Of a DNA stretch of 64,000 nucleotides, positions 25,500 to 39,400 are shown piece after piece (within the stretch, counting starts at the first letter, position 1; each line of letters begins with the position of its first letter). The notes below the pieces were generated by a model that saw only the letters and a program-made list of their open reading frames with translations, was not told the origin of the DNA and made no database searches. The position numbers and the translations under genes were made by a program. This stretch comes from Solen grandis (Eukaryota; Mollusca; Bivalvia; Adapedonta; Solenidae). The stretch covers positions 42,356,152-42,420,151 of the forward strand of contig CM037781.1 of the NCBI GenBank assembly GCA_021229015.1, read 5' to 3'.

Positions 25500-26420
25500 T
25501 TTTTTTAACGCAGTCTTGATCTCCAGAACCTGATAACTTAGATTTTTCAGTATGCATGCTCCCTTTGAAATAAGCCAAATTGTTTCTTTTGTTTCTATAG
25601 AACATCATGAGTTATTCGTATCTTTCTCGATATCGTATCGATTCCAGAAAGTGTTGTATTTTAACCATATATTATGGTAATAACACGTACCAGTATGATA
25701 AAATGATATTTCATTCTGGTTCTTGTTCGCGAAGTATTATAGTCTACGGCTATATGTACGGACCCGTGAAAGATTTTTAGATCAACACTTACGTATCTTA
25801 AAATGTTGTAACGAAAATATTGGCGCTAACTTGAATACAATAAGCATAAATGGTCGAAATTGCATTGGTGTTCAATAACGACTTTAAATATCGTGTCCGC
25901 GTCGGTACCCTTTTGGACCGGGCGCCGTCCCAATAGATATACTGCATATTCCATCGCTTTCTTTATCATTCAACCAGGGACGGTCGACATATCAGAATCT
26001 ACGACATTTTTCTCTGGTAAATAATGTGATCACAGTGACGAATTTAACATGCTTATTATATTTCATGTCTTTGTGTCTCAGGATAGAGCGAATTTGCTTT
26101 ATATATTCTGCGCATACAATTTCAAAAAGTAGTTCGTAAAGGCTAACCTACATATCAACCCTGCCGCTGGCTAAATTTTAATACCGAAAACTAAATCCAG
26201 AGATATGAAAACCTAGATTACCTTTAATGTACCTCCGTGCTAAATCTTAATCATGACAGTATCTTATAAGAGCGTTATACAGTATCTGTTCTGAAAGATT
26301 TCTTTAAATTATTACATTTCTATGAGTAAAACTCGCATGAGTTGCCTTGAACAAACTTATAAGCTATATGATGTAGCAGTATTTTTCAATTGGCAGCTCT
26401 CCTGACTATTGGTCCTTTGA
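25500..26420 (+). repeat. Inverted duplication, arm 1 (partner 50285-51125)
   Basis: Diverged but colinear with the reverse complement of 50285-51125. ATATGTACGGACCCGTGAA pairs with TTCACGGGTCCGTACATAT. CTCTCCTGACTATTGGTCCT pairs with AGGACCGATAGTCCTGAGAG. CAGAACCTGATAACT pairs with AGTTATCAGGTTCCG. No coding content was recognised. The arm ends about 950 bp upstream of the citrate synthase start codon. Confidence 0.8.
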
Positions 26421-26441
26421 TTTACTTTTGCAATTTGTAAG

Positions 26442-26450
<9 letters not shown>

Positions 26451-26477
<27 letters not shown>
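26451..26477. repeat. (TG)n microsatellite
   Basis: About 13 uninterrupted TG units. Confidence 0.97.
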
Positions 26478-27301
26478 TATATTGAATGTCATTGATTAAC
26501 CTATATTAAGTACATGTGTATATAAAATATCTGAATGAAAAGAAAATACACAAATTAAATAATGAAATTTAAATTGTTGTTTTAGATTTGCATCCACATT
26601 TTCATATAATTTTATAAACTGCAGGCAAGAGAAATGGAGATGTTAAGAGTGGCGATATGCTTATTGTTAGCAATCCATTGAAATAATTGATGTGTTTTCT
26701 TCTCAACGACCGTGTTCAATCAAGGTTAAAACGGGTTTGTAAGATTGTGTTTATTGGCATCGCTTGAAAATTTGATCCTCGTTTATTAATTTTACTTTGA
26801 TCAACAATAAAACAAACAGACAAAAATGCGACATCATCACATTAAAAACCCTGTTCTCGCAGCGCTATGTATCAGCCCTTTGATTTCAAGTGGCAAAGAC
26901 TAACTTTAACTTATTTGGACTTCTTCTTGGTGTCAAACATTATTTGAATTATCCTTTAATTATGTATATAAGAGGTTTTATTTTATTGTACTTGATCAAA
27001 GCAATGTGCCACCTTTTCATCTGTCATAATGCTTCGCGTACAGTATCGACAGATAGATAGATCAGTAATCTACACGTACTCCCCTGAAATATCCTTCACT
27101 CGACGGTATTTGTGCTTTGGTTATAATTATGGATCCACATTTTAGAAAACACTGTCGGTTCACATATATTTTACAATTACTATCGACCTCTCTGTTAAGT
27201 ATTTGTATTCTTTCCAAACTGCTTCCGTTCAGACCTATATTTACGCATTTCGGTACATTGGTATCCTTGGCTTTCATTTTGCCAGATTTCCTAATAAAAC
27301 C

Positions 27302-27326
27302 CACGTGACACACCCCTGTGACGTCA
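27302..27326 (+). promoter_or_regulatory. E-box and CRE just upstream of citrate synthase
   Basis: CACGTG (27302-27307) is a palindromic E-box and TGACGTCA (27319-27326) a full palindromic CRE. They lie 12 bp apart, and the CRE ends 43 bp before the citrate synthase ATG at 27370. The elements are seen directly. Their use by USF/Max- and CREB/ATF-type factors is inferred from known consensus sites. No TATA box is seen close by. Confidence 0.6.
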
Positions 27327-27369
27327 CGGTCGAACACTGTACCGGTCCAGTAGAGTAAGGAACTCAGAA

Positions 27370-27417
27370 ATGTCTATGTTTCGGCGGTCCTTGTTTAAGT
27401 TGGCACAAAACCAACAG
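27370..27417 (+). CDS. CS: citrate synthase exon 1
   Basis: 16 codons, ATG to CAG, followed by GTAAGACA. Encodes the mitochondrial targeting peptide. Ends in phase 0. Confidence 0.93.
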
Positions 27418-30400
27418 GTAAGACATCATCTAAATGTTTACAATTATTTTATCATTTCGAAACGCAAACTTTAATTTGAAATTATAGGTATACAAGGGCA
27501 AGGACGAAGCATGAAGAAAAAAGTGGGTGGGGTGAAATCAGTCTGAATTAGATCGAACTCACCGGTACCTCACACGAAGAATGAATTAAATAGGATATGT
27601 AAAGTTTCTGATAACAAGAAGATTATAAAACATAGATACTGCTAAACTTAGCTAACTGTCACAAATGTTAATGTGTTTTTCTATCCAGTTATCTGAAGCT
27701 GACTGCAAGGTCAAAGCAGTCCAAAGACCAGCGTTGCTATGTAAATTGAATTGAAGTGCTTTAATTCAATATGTGGTTTTATTTTCTTTATCACAGGTGC
27801 TGTTAGTCACCAATGCCAGATATGCATCATCATCAAGTGCAGTAAGTACTTTTTTAATGCTTATCACAAAATAAATTTATAAGCCATTGGCATAGATTTA
27901 GTGAAAAGGGAAGGTGACTTTAGTTCTGACTCTTGGAAAGAAACATCAAATATCCTCGAGTGCCCAAACTGCATCCTCTAAGATTACATTAGGAAATGCA
28001 ACATAAATAAAAAACATAGAATAAAAACTGTTCACATACCAATGAATTGTATCAAATTCACATTGAAACCCCCTAAATAATTCTTTTATAAATAATTATT
28101 CACTCGGAAATAGCATTTAATACATTACCAGTCAAATATTTTGCCATCATTTTGTATGGTCCTAACTCCGCCCCCTAGGTGACATCATAGCAGTTGCGAA
28201 TTGTACACATTTGACTTCCATCTATAAATGTGTAAACACAGCAGATGGAATTTCCGAGATACTTTTATTTTAAAAAATTGAGTTTAAAAGGGCCATTCTG
28301 CATGGCAATCATTTTGTATTAAGAAAAACGCATAAAAAGAGTGGTGCGAGATAAAATTTGCAATATTTATCTGTCTGAATCAAAATTTCATACAAAAATC
28401 ATCTGAGTTTATTTACAGAAACATTTAAAAAAAAAAACTCACAGTCGCATACACGTGTGATTAAATCTAGCAAGACTACGATATAAAAAAGGAAGGTGGC
28501 GGAGTTAGGACAAGGGCGCAGTTAGGACCTCCGATGATATAGCAAATATTTCAGATGAGACATACCTACTTAAAATGAGTAAATTCTGTACAAGCCCCTG
28601 TAGCTGATTGGTAAAAGCATTCTTTTCTATTTTTGAATTGTGACCATGGCTTCAAACCTATTATCTTACCAGGTTTTGTGATGCTTGCATCATCATTCTT
28701 GTAACTTTTTGGATATGTTGCATTTGGTAGATAGCAAAGATTTTGTAGTTAAAATCATTGTGGAAAGGAAAAAAAAACTGGCTGTCAAGTGCTTAGTGAA
28801 GGCAACTATAAGCTAACAATTGCAATTAGGAACCCTGCTTACTTACTGTACTGCATTGTGATAAAACAAGGGTGCATTAACTCACAATAGCGACTGTCAT
28901 TTTCATGAACAGGCTACAAAAACTTGGGAGGCTAAAGTTGCATGGGATAAACCATGACACATTTTGCAAGAGTTGATGATTTTGTATAAGAAAAACTGAC
29001 CGACCAAAAAAAAAAAAAAGATTATAACATTAATAACAATTTAACTAATTAATTGATTGATGAGGCTTGGATTAAGATATTTTTTTTGAAATGACCAAAA
29101 AAACTAAATGAGAGCTGTATAAATCTGTTATATTTACCCAGAACTTAAAAGATGTGCTGTCCAGTAAAATCCCAGAGAAGCAGAATGAAGTGAAAGAATT
29201 TAGAAAGCAGTATGGTCAAACAAAGGTTGGAGAAGTTACAGTTGACATGGTAAGACCACTTATCTTCCTCATAATGAACATAAGATTTGTCATTAAAATG
29301 CATTTCTGGGAAAGAAAATCAACAATATCCTGTTTTTGTGTGTGTGTGTTTTTTTTTTGTTTTTTTTTTGTTTTTTTTTGAGGTGACATATATCTTGAGT
29401 TGCATGTAACTTTTAATTCATTTTGGGGGAAAATATATACATTGTAAGTTTTGTTGTTGGATTTGTTAAAAATGTGTCGATGATGTGCAGAAAAAAAATC
29501 CTATAGCAAGACAGAGCGTCAAGGTATTTGCCTATCATATATGAAGAAGGGGTAATTCTGTCTCATAAAATTGTCAGAAAATAAAGCTCATTGGGCAAAA
29601 ATAAGTAAGAACTTGTCCCTGCTAAGTGACAGATTTAAGTTTCATGTATGACATGTTCATTTTTTATCTCGTGTAACAGATTTCAGCTAGATATAAAGCA
29701 AAACAGAGCAAATCTCTCAAAATCTCACCTCAATGATCCCTGATAAAAATACAACTTGTATTTATTACATTCAAAAATTCAACATTGATATAAAAAAAAA
29801 TTCTCTTCAGATGTACGGAGGTATGAGAGGTATCCGTGGTCTGGTCACAGAGACCTCTGTCCTTGACCCTGAAGAGGGTATCCGATTCCGTGGATACAGT
29901 ATCCCAGAGTGTCAGGAAGTCTTACCAAAGGGTATATATTTTGTTGTATACAATACATTGCTTAATATTATAAAGTAAGAAAAGATTTTTGAAGTGCTAA
30001 ATACCCCTCTAATTTTTTTTTTTAGTGTCTGTCAAAGAGGAGAGTTGGAACTTTATGTCTAGAGTGCCAATTTTATTGAATGTGTAAGGAAACCTCCTTT
30101 CTATACTGCATTTTGGAGTTAGATGTTTCAACTAACAAATTATAAAATATATTTTAATATTCTATAAATTGCTTTGCTTTCAACATGAATTAATCGAGTA
30201 TGAAAAATTGTAAAGCAAATTGATATGTTGTCAATATCTTTCTCTTGATAGATTAAATAATAAAATATTGTCAATATGCAATAATGAGGATATATGACAG
30301 CTGTAATATTTCTATGGCAATCCAGATATATATCCACCATTGTAATTTGTCGAAGACTGGCCCTTTTTTTAGAATACAAAATTTTGCACACGACTGGAAA

Positions 30401-33400
30401 AATTTTGAAAAAAAATATATTGAGGTCCTGTGTAACCTATTAGCCGCTGGTGGGAAGGAGCCGCTGCCCGAGGGCATCTTCTGGCTGCTGTGTACGGGCG
30501 ATGTCCCCACCCAGGAACAGGTGGCTAGCCTCAGCCAGGAGTGGAACGAACGAGCTGCCATCCCCAACCATGTCATCCAGATGCTGAACAACTTCCCCGC
30601 CAACCTCCACCCCATGTCACAGTTCAGTGCTGCCATCACTGCCATGAACAGCGAGAGCAAGTACGCCAAGGCTTACTCCGAGGGCATCAAGAAAACACAA
30701 TACTGGGAAGTAAGTAACATTTTGGTAAATTATAGGACCAAGAGTTAAATACCCTTAAAATGCTTGCCAGATTCTGTTTTTTTTGTTGTTGTTTTTTTAT
30801 CTTTAAAATATGAGCATGATGACCCGTCAAAAAACACAATGTTAATGCTGATTATTACTTTTAAGATGATAAATATCACAAAACATAGTTTAACAATGAC
30901 ATATATAAAAATTACATTTTTCTAATTAATGTAAATGGTGCTTTTTCTAAATCCGGGTCTATTCAAGTTCTAAAAGGGCCAGCTGTCTCAATTTTTTTAT
31001 TGCTACCTTGGTTACAGTACGTGTATGAGGACTCAATGGACTTGATTGCCAAACTCCCAACTGTGGCAGCCATTATCTATCGCAACCTGTACCGTGACGG
31101 AACATCAGTGGGCGCCATTGACCCACAGAAGGACTGGAGCTGGAACTTTGCTAACATGCTTGGTTATGAGAACGCCGACTTTGTGGAACTGATGAGGATG
31201 TACCTGACCATTCACAGGTATGACGGTCATTGTGGAGGAAAGAGTTTTCAAGATTATCTTACGGTTTTCGTTAATATTCGACTGCTGATCGAAATCATCA
31301 GTTAAAATCTCATAAAATCAGGGTTTTTTTTTTTTTTTTTTTTTTTTTAAATCTTGTATGCCCAAAATTACTCTTGATTTCTGGTCAAATCTGTTGCTTC
31401 TATACCCCTTCTTCTCAAAGTAAATTGGTGGCTAAATTGGTCACTAATTTTAATTCATACAACACACCATAGTTATTGCAAGAACCATAACTCTATATTG
31501 CTTTTTGCAAGAATCATGGTCATTTAACACTTAAAAAATACTGGACTTCTTGGTTTAAAAGTATTTTATGTCAGCTTTTATCTATAACTATCAAAGCCAT
31601 ATCTCTGTAATCATATTCATACTTCCGAAATGATCAAGTCACCTAACTCTTATATGAATTTTAATTGTGGGCCTTTTTCAACTTGGAAAATAGTTTTTTC
31701 ATGAAAGTACTATCAAAGTCAATTATCTCGGTATCTCAGTATCCATTGCATGTATTAACTCTAATTAAATCTTATTGGTTCTTATATCAACATAAAGGAA
31801 GGATATGGGTGTTTTGATACCCACCCCTCATGCCACATACCTATGGCGTGATACTGTAATGTGGCAGCACTATTTTTTCTCAAGTAGACATTGTCTCCAA
31901 ATGGCTGAAATACTGCTGGTTGGACGTTAAACCCAATAAATAGACAAGCACTTAGAGATCAATTTTCCATCTTCTGTATATCTGTCTGTCCATCGCACTT
32001 CAGCAGGTGACACGCATGTTCCAGAGAACACTCTTGTAATTTCTTTTTCTCTTACCTTAATCAGTTAAAGAAGCATTGTTTATAGCTATTTCAAACACTG
32101 GATTAACAGTCTGTTCCACTCAAAGACAGGTTTGTTTTTTGAAACAATGTATTTGAAAGAAATATCGTTAATTTAAGTGTCCAGTTTATACATGTATAAC
32201 CTTTACAAGGAGATGGGTAAAAGAAAATCATTAATTTAAGTGTCCAAGTGATTAAAAAAATCAGAAGAGCGTCTGCACATGTTGGTGGTGCTCTTGTTTT
32301 ATATTTATATTATGTTATTTCCTGTCTTATTAATAATAAAGGTGTTTAAATTTAGAAAAAAAAATTTAAAAGGTGTAAACCTGTGACGAAAACACAAAAT
32401 GATTTAAAATATTATAGTTGTATAAATGAGGTGTTTTTAAGTCCTTAAGTATAGATTATCAAGTTACAATATTTAGACTGACTTGGAGTTTGACTGTTGT
32501 GTTCCAGTGACCATGAGGGAGGTAATGTGAGTGCTCACGCCACACACTTGGTGGGCAGCGCCCTCTCGGATCCCTACCTGAGCTTCGCTGCAGGCATGAA
32601 CGGACTGGCGGGTCCACTCCATGGTCTGGCAAACCAGGTACAGCCTCACTTGGTCACGTGTTACAGTGCCATTGTCACATTGGCCTACCATGGAATAAAT
32701 ATCCATAAATGTCACAACAATTCAATTTTTCTTTAGGACAGTTGGTTGAGTTATAAACTTTAATAGATTTTACATTTAATTGAGTAACAACAGTGTTCCC
32801 ATTCACGCACAAATGTACGTGAATCACGTACAGAATGTTGAAAAAACGTACAACATATCAGAATACTAGTCTTCTCTACGTGACCGGAACGTACACAAAA
32901 TGCCTACAGTTTTACTTTTCTTTTCTTCATTTTTTTTTTATATTTACACGAACCTGAATACCTACACGTACGTCGTAGCCTTGTGTTTTATGGCACGAAA
33001 ATCGATAAATGATGCTTCGGAAATTCCTTGCTCTAAAAATAGCACAATTATGGGAAGTAACTCTTGAGGGTACGTACGATAAGGTTCGAGTGTTCCAAAT
33101 TTGTTTACGAATGTGTGTCTGCATAAAATGTCGGGGGGAAAAACAGTCTACGCTAACCGGCCTGTGGAAAATAACTTCCCCAGCACCCGCAGCCGATTCC
33201 GATAATGTTCAGCAACAAGATGACAGTCCAAGTGATGTAAAAGATTACAGATTAAAAAGAGGCCAAAAATAAAAACATTCCAAAAACATTGGTTGACATA
33301 ATTTCTGTGGCTTCGTTTCGATGATGTTAATAAAATTATGTATTGCTACGACGTAGAAAAGAAGGAATGCAGACATTGTATTCAGTAACAAAGCATTTTT

Positions 33401-36400
33401 TACGTTGGTACCCCCAATTTTCACACGGAACCCCCAGAACTGAAAATTGTGGCTCACAAGGGGTTCCATGAACCCCTTGATTAGAAAAGGCATGGGAACA
33501 CTGAACAAGCAGAATTATTATACAGTGTTTAAAGCATCTCATTAACAGTTGATCTGTTGAAAAAAAAATCTACTGTCACTCATTCATGTTAGTGAAGTCT
33601 TTTGTTTTCTGACAATAAACTTGGCTTGTGTAGGTTTCATTGTACTGAATATCTTCGGGAATTCACGTTAAATATAGAATATGATATCCCCGAAACTGGT
33701 ACTTGCTGAAGTATGTGACTCAGTCCTCAACACTGTAATACAGTTGAAGAGTTGTAAATTACAGTCAGTCAGTTAAGTGATTTTTAGCTCTTCTATTCGA
33801 AGAAAGCTATTGTAGTCGCCCTGGTGTCGGCATTGGCGTTGCAGCTTTTGGTTAAAGTTATGCATGCAAGTTACTATCAACCTTATATCTCAATAACCAT
33901 TTATGGTATTGACTTGAAAGTTTATAAATATGTTTAGGGGCATCAGACAACCAAAGTAGATAACTCTTGACTATATTTAATATGAATTATGGCCCCTTTT
34001 TAACTAAGAAATTTTGGTTAAAGTTTTGCATGCAGTAGAAAATTTGGTTAAAGTTTTGAGTGCAAGCTACTATCTAGTTTGTATCTCAATAACCATTCAT
34101 TGTATTGACTCGAAAGTTGAATATGTTAAGGGGCATTGGACAACCAAATAAGATAACTCTTGACGGAATATATAACAAATTATGGCCCCTTTTTAACTTG
34201 GAAATTTTGGTTAAAGTTTTGCATGCAAGATACTCTCATACTTTCATGGTAGATAACTCTTGATAGAATATGTTACAAATTATGGCCGTTTTAACTTAGA
34301 AATTTTGGTAAAAATTTTGCATGCAAGGTACTTTCATGCTTATATCTCAGAGTCCAGGCATGTGATTGATTTGAAACATCATTAATATGTTAAGGGGTAT
34401 CATACTTTCATGGTAGACAACCCTTGATTGAATTTGTTACAAATTATTGCCCTTTTTAACTTAGAAATTTTGGTTAAAGTTTTGCATGCAAGTTACTTTC
34501 ATGCTAATATATCAGTATTCAGGCATGCGATTAATTTCATCTTAAATATGTTTAGGAGTATCATACTATCAAGGTAGATAACTTTTGAAGGAATATATTA
34601 CAAGTTATGGCCCCTTTTTTAACTTAGAAATTTTGGTAAAAGTTTTGCATGCAAGGTACTTTCATGCTTATATCTCAGAGTCCAGGCATGGGATTGATTT
34701 GAAACATCTTTGATATGTTTAGGGGTATTTTACTATAAAGGAAGATAACACTTTATGGAATATATTAAAAAATTATGACCCCCTTTTAACTTAGAATTCT
34801 AGTTAAATTTTTGCAATCAAACTACTATCCAGCTTATATCTCAGAAATTTCTTGTGGAATTGACTAGAAAGTTAAGGAGTGTCTTCTGGGGCATCAGAAA
34901 ACTAAGGAGGATAACTTTTGGACTGAATTTTTTGCAAATTATGACCCTTTTCTAACTTGGATTTTTGGTTAAAGTTTTGCATGACAGTGTTATTGTGCTT
35001 ATGTCTCAGTAACTAGGCATGAGATTGATTTTAGACATCATAAAAATATAAAGGGGTTTCAGACTATCAAGGTATATCATTTTTGGCTATTATTTTGTAC
35101 AGGGTATGTGAAGGGCAAGAATTGAAATAGATTTCATTTGATTTACCAACAAGCATTTTGAAAAGTCGAGCGTGCTGTCCTCTGACAGCTCTTGTCTATT
35201 TTGTTGAGGTTGTGACTCGTTTGTTTAGCAAAGAATCTTTTGAGTTACTCATTTCCTTCTGTTTTAGTTATCTGCCCTGAGGTATATGCTATGATCTTTA
35301 GGCAATATGGTACAAAGATTTGTAGATGAATTTGAAAAATATGACATCACTAATCCATCAGAATTCAACAGTTCAGCAGCATTTAACATAGCGTTCTTAT
35401 ATTGTTAATGCTACTGATTGCACTGATAGAAAAATCTATTACTTGATAGGATCAGTATTTGTTTTGAGGTAGTTATGAAACCTGGTCCTAACTTGATATT
35501 TATTGCTTTTCAAATTGATGAACTGTCAGAAACTCTTGGCAAGGGACATAACTGTGACTGTACTGATGTGTGTTACAGGAAGTACTGGTGTGGTTAACGC
35601 AGGTGCATGAACAGTTGGGCGAGAACGTGAGCAAAGAGCAGCTGAAGGACTTTGTTTGGAACACATTGAAGAGCGGCCAGGTCAGTATTGACAATCTATT
35701 TCATTAATTCCTTCATTAAACGGAACTGACCTTCAAGAGTTTTCTCAAACTGAACTTTCTCCTCAACTTAAATTTTGTTATGTTTCTAAGAACTACCATA
35801 CGTAAAGACTTTAAAAAGAAAAGTGTTTACAAACATTTAATGATATCCCTGCTTCATGGAAGTGGGGGCTATAGAAGAATCCTGCTCTTTGTGTCGCATC
35901 TTATTGTGTCCTGGCATTACACGATGGGATGCTTGGGATTAAAATAACCTTTTACTTTGTGATATTATTGAAACACAGGCTGGATGGTACTGGCTTAAAT
36001 TACAACTTTTGTATGATTTTTTGCTCCCCCTGATTTATTCAACAGGTCCCTGGTTTCAAAAAACTTCACAAACTTCCATGAGTCATTCATTTTATGTCTC
36101 CATCCATTATATTAATTAGGGGCCTCCATGGCCAAGAGGGTAAAGTCGCTGACTTTAACACTTACTCAGCCCCTCCGCGTGGGTTCAAATCCCGGCAGGG
36201 TCATTCGGATTTTCATGTGAGGAAGCCTTCCAGCTGGCTTGCGGTAGGTCAAGGTTCTATAATGGGTAGATGTGCATGAAGTGGCGATTTTCCGGTTCAT
36301 TGATTGTTACAAGATTTGTGTCTCTTGAAACCTAGTCTCTGTAGCTGATTGATATTGCAGCCTTTGAAACAACTCCTCCTACGTTTCTGAAAATTTTTCA

Positions 36401-39400
36401 AAACTTGGTCTGTCATAACTATAATGGGTAAGTGTGCATGAAGTGGCGATTTTCTGATTCATTGATTGTTTCAAGATTTGTGTCTCTTGAAACTTAGTCT
36501 CTGTAGCTGATTGATATTGCAGCCTTATGAACACAACTCCTCCTACGTTTCTGAACAATATTTTCAAAACTTGATCTGTGGCATTACTATAATGGGTAGA
36601 TGTGCATGAAGTGGCGATTTTCTGGTTCATTAGATTATGCAAAATTTTTGTTCCTTGAAGTCTCTGTAGCTGATTGATATTTCAGCCATGTGAATGCAAT
36701 TCCTTGTATGTTTCTGACCTAATCTTTTCAAAACTTGGGCAATGTCATTACTATAATGGGTAGATATGCACAAAGCAGGGAGTTTGATGTTCATCAATAT
36801 TTGCAATAGTTATGCCTTTCTAAACATGGTCTCTTGAAAACACAACTCAAGTTTCTAAACAGGTAAAAGTGCATAAAGTAGGGATTTTCTGGTACAGTGA
36901 TTTTTGCAAGAGTTATGTGGAGAAAGAAAATAGGATTCATATTAATGCTACTATTTGACCTACTTTTATATTGGAAGCCTTTTTAGGGTTCTGTCTCTGT
37001 TTATAGGTATCCTATTTTCTTACTGACTGAAATATTTTGATTAATGGAACATTAAGCTCCAAATATCCAATCCAACACTCTGCTGTTTCTTTTCCATTTA
37101 ATGAGTTTTACTATTCGTAATTATAATGGTAGTTTTGTGATTTTTTTTTATCAAAATTACCATTTGTAGTTTGGTAGTTTTATTAGAGATTCCAATGGTA
37201 GTTTTGTGATTTTTTCCATGAAATTACCATTTTTAGGTTCGGCCATTTTGAAAGAGACTCAAGTGGTATTTCTATGATTTTTTTCTCCATGAAATTACCA
37301 CAATCTCAGGCCCCTGTCTTTTCATCATCTTTAATGATTGCCTCACTTTGAGAAAAGTATATGTGCGAATATACATGTACTGCTCTTTCAGCTAAATTAA
37401 TTGGTCTCACAGACTTCATTATGAGGTTATGCTTACATAAATGTTAAAAGCAATAATTAAAAGGACCCTCTTGGTCTTTATATTTTGTGGCAGCACTGGC
37501 ACTCCTGTTTGCCAGAGGCATTACAAAATAAACATATATTGTAAAGGAAATGACTGAAATAGTGTTGGCTGGATGTCAAACCCATTGAAAAACAAATAAA
37601 ATGTTTTTCAGTGTCAACATTTTTTGTAAAGGTTCGAGACCTTTGACAGAAATTTATTCACTTACATGGGTTTAAAAAAAAATTAGGTCACTTGTACTGT
37701 TGGATGAGTAAGTGAAAAATCTTACCCATTCCAATACAAAGTTTGCTTGTCCTTACACAATTTTAACAATGCTAACTTCTGGTAATATCTTGACTAAGGT
37801 TCGTAACATTATGAAATTAGTTTTTTTACTGAAGCATTTCTATCTCAGCTGCGGAAAATCAATCATCTGGTCAGACTAGTGTTAAGGGAAGTCATGCTCA
37901 TCAGACCATGAAATTCACTCCTAAGTTTGAGCGCACAAGTGGATTTCCACACCCCTGACTTAATATATTTATTAATATGTTTCATGATTTTAAAAATTCG
38001 TATATTTACTTCTAAATTACTAATTATACCCCCCGATATGAAGTAGCTGAGATTTGTTTGCACTATTTCTTGGCTTCTTTTGGTCAGATTTTAATGAAAC
38101 TTAACTAGACTGATAAGTACCCAGCCTAGATGCGCATATTGTTGGCATGTCCTGATTTGCTTGATTTTGTCTGACATGACAACAGTAACTGTGACATGGC
38201 AACTGTAACTGTGGTATCTAGGGGTATTCATCATCATTAATGATAATTCTTGTAATTAAGTGTTTTGGCAATTTAACTTCTATGAGGAGTGAATACTTTA
38301 ATTTCACTGACACCTATTTAACCTACAGTTCAAATTTGTATTATATCTTTAATGCAGGTGATTCCAGGTTATGGACATGCAGTGTTGAGAAAGACTGATC
38401 CACGCTACTCCTGTCAGAGGAAATTTGCACTGGAGAAGCTGCCAAACGACCCAATGTTCAAGTTGTGTGCAGCATTGTACGATGTGGTGCCAGACATTCT
38501 GTTAGAACAGGGCAAGGCCCAGAACCCCTGGCCTAATGTGGACGCCCACAGTGGAGTCCTTCTTCAGGTGAGGCTGACTGGTGATTTTTTTTCTAGATTT
38601 CTACTATCTGTGGCTTTCTTATTGGGAATATAAGCGTTAAAAATAAAAAAAATTGAGAAGCCATAAGAAAAGGAAACAATCAAATCATATAGTTATTGGT
38701 GATATTTTCCAAGAAAGTTTCAAATCCACATTTAGATTTTTTAGCTCACCTGAGCAAAACTCAGGGTGAGCTTTTGTGATCACTTGATTGTCCATTGTGC
38801 ATCAACAATTTCAACAATCTTCTCTGAAACTACTAGATGGATTTTCATCAAATTTTGCCAAAATGATACTTATGATAGCCTTATCCTAATTCCTATTTTT
38901 TTTCTTCAATTCCATGAAAAAGCGTGGTTGCCAAATCTTTAAAATTCCTTTTCTCAGAAATATACTACTCAAAGTTTGCTAAGCACCACCCGCTATTTTC
39001 CCATAGAGTCACATGAAAACACTTGCTGAATGTAATGCTATGTACCTGAAAGGAAAGCATTAGCTGACAATCAATTTTACGCATAGTTTTTGTCAAAATG
39101 ATAGAAAAGTGACTCAAAAATGATTTAGCCAATTCCTGTCATTATTTGCAAAATTCACAAAAGTGTGTTTTTTTTTGTGCAAGAAATGGCATTTTATAAA
39201 TGGAAGTTAAATCTTATGATCAATACAGAAAAAAATGACCATGAACAGGCCAACATCGTCACAAATATCCTTAAAAGTATTCCATTTTGAAAACAGAAAT
39301 ATTTGAAGATGAAAGTTCTGAATTTAGCTGACTTTAAATTTAAAGGTGTTTTCTCAAAATTCGCACTTTCTAATTGTGATTAATTCCCAGTATTGAGGAT

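Noticed and set aside
27062..27337. 91-codon minus-strand open frame overlapping the citrate synthase promoter
   Set aside because: Could hint at a divergent gene, but there is no motif, donor site support or downstream exon that I can link to it.
32473..32715. 80-codon minus-strand open frame
   Set aside because: Shadow of citrate synthase exon 7.
33780..36900. Possible CRISPR-like or other spaced-repeat array
   Set aside because: Units are contiguous 165-bp tandem repeats without short repeats and unique spacers, in an animal intron.
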